Shown here: positions 60,964 to 64,000 of the stretch, in pieces
How the letters are laid out: each line of letters begins with the position of its first letter
Position numbering within the stretch: position 1 is the first letter of the stretch
Assembly: GCA_013822275.1 (NCBI GenBank)
Contig: PNKC01000005.1
Location: forward strand, 1-64,000
Direction of reading: 5' to 3'
Origin: Anaerolinea sp.
Lineage (GTDB): Bacteria; Chloroflexota; Dehalococcoidia; Tepidiformales; Tepidiformaceae
DNA length: 64,000 bases
Made by a program: the position numbers and the translations under genes
The notes under the pieces: model-generated
Seen by the model: the letters and a program-made list of their open reading frames with translations, nothing else
What the model was told of the DNA's origin: nothing
Database searches by the model: none

Positions 60964-61878
60964 TCAGGCCCGCGCTTTCAGCCTGGCGCCAGCCACCAGG
61001 CCCCCGCCTGTGACCACCAGCACGGCAGCCAGGACCGCCAGCCAGGAGGTGCTGCGGGCTGGCGAATCGGCGCTCGTGCCGGTCGATGGCGCGCCCGGCA
61101 CGGAAGTGATCTGTGCCCGCACTTCACCGCCCGGGTTGGCGATGGTGTGGAAGTTCGCGTAGAGCTGGCCGGAGGCCAGGGCGCGCGAGAAGTCCGCCCA
61201 TTTTCCGGCCATGGGGCCTACAAGGTTCGCTTCCGTAATCGTGCCGGAGAGGTTCAACTGGTTCTGGCCGGCGCTGTCCGGGCCGAAGAGGAAGGCGACG
61301 ACTGGCCCGTTTGTCCCGGCGGCGCCGGAATGGATATGCGCGGCCGTGAACCCGGTACCGTAGACCTGCGCGGCCCACGTGAGCGAGTTCGCGCCCGGGG
61401 TGGCCGTGAACGTCCCGTTGGCGACCGTCGTCACCGCAGGTACTTCCTGCGCGCCCTGCAGCCGGACACTGATTGGCGCAGGCGCGAGGGCCGCCAGCGG
61501 CGCCGAGGGCGAACCCGTGGCCGCGCCCACGTTGACCACGCCGCGCATTCCAGGGTGAATGACGCAGAAGTACGGATAGGAGCCTTCCGCCGTGAACGGC
61601 TCAGTCAGGTACGAATCGCCGGAGCGGAGGGTCTTGCTGCCGAAGCCGGTCTTTTCGGCCGTCGCCGTGTGGGGGACGGTGTCCTCGTCATTGATCCAGC
61701 GGACCTGCTCGCCGACCTTGATGGTGATGGTGGCCGGCGAAAACCGGAAGTTCTTGATTGAAACGCCGCCCGTTGCGGCGCTCGCTGTCTCGTGCCCATT
61801 CCCAACAACCCCGGACGCCAGAACGAAGGCGGCCAGCGCGGTGATCGTGGTGAGGGCGATCCTGGTAAGTGAACGCAT
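60964..61878 (-). CDS. Exported cupredoxin-CHRD protein
   Basis: The 304-residue protein has a signal peptide (TTITALAAFVLASGVVGNG), a plastocyanin-like domain (about 38-120) with copper ligands His in TVPHTATA and Cys-His-Met in YFCVIHPGM, a CHRD domain (about 135-265, VRLQGAQEVPAV and AAHIHSGAAGTNGPVV) and a C-terminal membrane helix. It would be a surface-anchored electron carrier or copper protein. An AGGAGA site lies before ATG 61878. Confidence 0.9.
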   Translation of the reverse strand: MRSLTRIALTTITALAAFVLASGVVGNGHETASAATGGVSIKNFRFSPATITIKVGEQVRWINDEDTVPHTATAEKTGFGSKTLRSGDSYLTEPFTAEGSYPYFCVIHPGMRGVVNVGAATGSPSAPLAALAPAPISVRLQGAQEVPAVTTVANGTFTATPGANSLTWAAQVYGTGFTAAHIHSGAAGTNGPVVAFLFGPDSAGQNQLNLSGTITEANLVGPMAGKWADFSRALASGQLYANFHTIANPGGEVRAQITSVPGAPSTGTSADSPARSTSWLAVLAAVLVVTGGGLVAGARLKARA

Positions 61879-61950
61879 TTCGGTCTCTCCTGAAGGTTTC
61901 TATCGCGGCGGCAAAGACCTGAAAAAGCCAGTGCCTGTCAAACGGGATGC

Positions 61951-61969
61951 AGTGACTTCTACAGTCACT
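61951..61969. promoter_or_regulatory. Perfect inverted repeat upstream of cupredoxin
   Basis: AGTGACT-TCTAC-AGTCACT, a 7-5-7 palindrome 73 bases upstream of ATG 61878 (minus strand). It is a candidate operator. The rest of 61879-62218 shows no gene. Confidence 0.55.
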
Positions 61970-62218
61970 TACTCTCCGTAGTCAATACCCTAACAGCACA
62001 GCTTCGGAGCTCCGCCTTTACCAGAAGCGAGTTGCGCCCCGTACTTACTGGCAAAACATTCCCGTGGCCTTATTACCCGGTTCTAGTACGGCCAACGGAG
62101 GCGATCTGGATTCCGCCGGGTTGGTCGCCCTTGACCGACGCTTAACCGCATCCTGGCGTCCGAACAAACCAGCCCGGCGGGGCTGGCGTAGTGCCAAGGA
62201 GCGGGTGTCTTCACCACT

Positions 62219-62809
62219 ATGGGACGCATGCTCTTGCCTGACCGCCTGCCAGTTCGCCCGCCACGCCGTCGCACGAAAACCCGTAGGGCGTTCATCCACG
62301 CATTCGCCGCCGCGATGGCCGCCCTTGCGGCCGCCTGCGGGGGCTCATCCGATGAGGGCAATAGCAATCCGCCACCGGCTGCTTCGCCAACCGCGCGCGG
62401 GGTCGACATCGCGACACGCCCGGCCGCGGCGGCGGTGACCCCCGTCAGCCCCACCGTGCCTGCGCCAACGGCCACCGCGACCGCGACGACTCCCCCTGCG
62501 CCAACTCAACCGGCCCAACCAACCGCCACACAGCCGCCGGCAGCAACCCAGCCGCCCGCACCCACGGGCCGCGCCGTCTCGGTTGCCGGGTTCACCTTCA
62601 CGCCAAGAACGCTGACTGTGCCGGTGGGCACCGTGGTGACGTGGACCTGGTCGACGGAGGAGCCCCACAACGTTGCTGGGCCAGGTTTCAATTCCGGCGC
62701 GCCGACCCGGGACGGGCGCTTCTCGTTCACGTTCAGCAGCCCCGGCAGCTACGCCTTCAATTGCGAGGTCCATCCCGTGGACATGACGGGGACGGTGACG
62801 GTGCAGTAG
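62219..62809 (+). CDS. Cupredoxin lipoprotein
   Basis: The 196-residue protein has a twin-arginine-like RRTKTRRAF stretch and the lipobox LAAAC, then a Thr/Pro/Ala linker of about 80 residues and a plastocyanin-like domain with His in STEEPHNVAG and Cys-His in FNCEVHPVDM. The ligand set (His, Cys, His, Met) is complete. It should be an anchored copper electron-transfer protein and possibly works with the cupredoxin-CHRD protein transcribed divergently. Confidence 0.87.
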   Translation: MGRMLLPDRLPVRPPRRRTKTRRAFIHAFAAAMAALAAACGGSSDEGNSNPPPAASPTARGVDIATRPAAAAVTPVSPTVPAPTATATATTPPAPTQPAQPTATQPPAATQPPAPTGRAVSVAGFTFTPRTLTVPVGTVVTWTWSTEEPHNVAGPGFNSGAPTRDGRFSFTFSSPGSYAFNCEVHPVDMTGTVTVQ

Positions 62810-62810
62810 C

Positions 62811-63071
62811 TCAGCCAGTCCGGCGGGAGGCCAATTCCTCTCGCACAACCCTTCTCAAGGTCTCCTCGAGAGCTTCGCGGTTGCCGGTCACGTATTCGCG
62901 CAGCGCGCGGTTGACCAGGGTCTGGTAGCTGCCGCCACCCATCTGATGCACCTGCTCACGGAACCAGTCGAGGATGTCAGAATCGATGCGGATGGTGATC
63001 CGCGTCTTCCCCGGTTCCGGGGGAAGGATCGGCCCTCGTTTGGCGCCTTCAAAACGATACTCACGCTTCAT
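62811..63071 (-). CDS. BrnA-type antitoxin, no toxin seen
   Basis: The 86-residue protein has RITIRIDSDILDWFREQVHQ and GGSYQTLVNRALREYVTG, the ribbon-helix-helix of BrnA/CopG antitoxins. The usual BrnT toxin gene should lie upstream but is not present within 160 bases. ATG 63071 has a GAGGG site. Confidence 0.85.
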   Translation of the reverse strand: MKREYRFEGAKRGPILPPEPGKTRITIRIDSDILDWFREQVHQMGGGSYQTLVNRALREYVTGNREALEETLRRVVREELASRRTG

Positions 63072-63217
63072 ATGTGTCCCTCGTACCGCGCAATTTCCCG
63101 GCGAGTTGCCGTGCAGCACCCTCGCGTATGCACAAACGCATGTACATCCTGCCTGGGAAGTTGACCAGCGCACCTCGCGCCTCGCCGCCTCCGCGCGCCC
63201 GCCCCCAACTCTTGCCG

Positions 63218-63229
63218 TAGACTCGACCG
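63218..63229 (+). promoter_or_regulatory. Leaderless -10 element of MFS gene
   Basis: TAGACT, CGACCG, GTG 63230. Confidence 0.6.
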
Positions 63230-64000
63230 GTGGCCGAAGCCGAAGCCGTCGCCGTCCCCGCTTCCCGCCGCCGGGTTGACCGCGTTTTCTATGGCTGGTG
63301 GATTGTGGTCGCGGGCGCGGGGGTGCAGTTGCTCCAGAGCGCCCTCTTGGGGCAGGCCTACGGGGCCTACGTGGTCCTCCTGCGAGACGAATTTGGCTGG
63401 AGCAAGACCCTCCTCTCCGGCGCCTCCGCCCTGCGCGAGGCGGAAAGCGGCCTGACAGGGCCCGTGCAGGGCTGGCTGCTCGACCGCTTCGGCCCCCGCG
63501 CCGTTGCCCGCACGGGCGTTGTCATCCTCGCCATCGGCTTCATGCTCTTTAGCCAGGTGAACAGCCCGCTCACCTTCTACGGCGCGTTCATCGTGATGTC
63601 CATCGGCGCGAGCCTGATGGGCTACCTGACGATTACGTTCACGGTCGTGCACTGGTTCGAACGGCGGCGCGCGACGGCGATCAGCCTTACGAGCGCGGGG
63701 TTTGCCCTGGGCGGGATGGCGGTGCCGCTTGTCGTCCTCGTCCTGGACAATGCGGGCTGGCGGGCGGCTGCCTTCTTCTCGGGCGTCGTGGTGCTCCTGG
63801 CCGGCGTCCCGCTCACGCAGGTCCTTCGCCACCATCCCGCAGAGCTGGGGCTTGCGCCGGACGGTGACCCCGTGGCACCGGCACATCACGCGGGCCCTGG
63901 ATACGCCCGCTCGGCCGATGGCCGCCTCGACTACACGCTCGGCGAAGCGCTCCGCGAACCGTCGTTCTGGTGGATTTCCCTTGGCCACGCTTCGGCCCTC
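63230..64000 (+). CDS. MFS transporter, partial at window end
   Basis: The gene is missing from the ORF track because it has no stop inside the window. It starts at GTG 63230 and runs 257 codons to the edge. After a short cytoplasmic start come six membrane helices (FYGWWIVVAGAGVQLLQSAL onward) with the MFS loop motif LLDRFGPRAVAR and FERRRATAISL, and then a large central loop. The pattern fits monocarboxylate/oxalate-type MFS carriers. The substrate is unknown. Confidence 0.9.
   Translation, partial: MAEAEAVAVPASRRRVDRVFYGWWIVVAGAGVQLLQSALLGQAYGAYVVLLRDEFGWSKTLLSGASALREAESGLTGPVQGWLLDRFGPRAVARTGVVILAIGFMLFSQVNSPLTFYGAFIVMSIGASLMGYLTITFTVVHWFERRRATAISLTSAGFALGGMAVPLVVLVLDNAGWRAAAFFSGVVVLLAGVPLTQVLRHHPAELGLAPDGDPVAPAHHAGPGYARSADGRLDYTLGEALREPSFWWISLGHASAL

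Overview
The window is GC-rich chromosomal DNA from a bacterium. I infer a Chloroflexota-type organism, probably a Dehalococcoidia-like lineage, because a groEL gene sits under a CIRCE element while neighbouring genes include a RicT/PSP1-holB pair, CaiB/BaiF CoA-transferase, SCP2-type thiolase with its DUF35 partner, ClpS, Obg, Thr/Pro/Ala-rich lipoproteins and many toxin-antitoxin modules. No rRNA, tRNA or 16S marker was seen, so the taxonomy is inference. Both strands are densely coded in short transcription units.

Layout. 0-3.7 kb: a two-gene putative restriction-modification island (PLD-type nuclease plus N6-adenine methylase), followed by about 500 bp of non-coding DNA with helically phased repeats. 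3.7-18.6 kb: housekeeping and metabolism (CoA-transferase, Nudix, a C-terminally short 3-hydroxyacyl-CoA dehydrogenase, SET protein, Obg GTPase, alpha/beta hydrolase, DNA polymerase III delta' with RicT, a DUF433/DUF5615 pair, GNAT, HAD phosphatase). 18.8-22 kb: a dsrE-tusA-osmC sulfur/redox operon, divergent from an HD-domain/LuxR regulator with a perfect palindrome between them. 22-31.4 kb: a DsbA-like lipoprotein split between two frames, hydrolases, an M23 peptidase, a giant seven-GAF hybrid histidine kinase and a hydrolase-TM-surface-domain fusion. 33-43.5 kb: RelE, three PIN-type and several orphan antitoxin genes around groEL, a split YeeE/YedE sulfur transporter and small membrane proteins. 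44-50 kb: YjbR protein, a Ser-for-Cys thiolase with its DUF35 partner, YCII protein, and a protein with an eCIS-cargo-like GNRAV motif. 50-64 kb: two unknown lower-GC genes, phage-like tail and portal genes, penicillin acylase, Uma2, ClpS, HicBA, a trypsin-like protease, two cupredoxins and the start of an MFS transporter.

Three genome-wide signals stand out. First, at least eleven genes have a TANNNT -10 hexamer exactly six bases before the start codon, which predicts leaderless mRNAs, including a 43-residue membrane protein absent from the ORF track. Second, intergenic DNA carries eleven degenerate seven-base tandem arrays with different seed heptads (one inside holB), plus a family of roughly 100-200 bp inverted-repeat elements with CCACCGAGACACCGAG or GAGGACACGAAGG arms. 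Third, five genes resembling tailed-phage structural genes, all on the minus strand, lie scattered over 26 kb among ordinary plus-strand genes with no integrase, terminase or lysis gene, as in a decayed or domesticated particle system.
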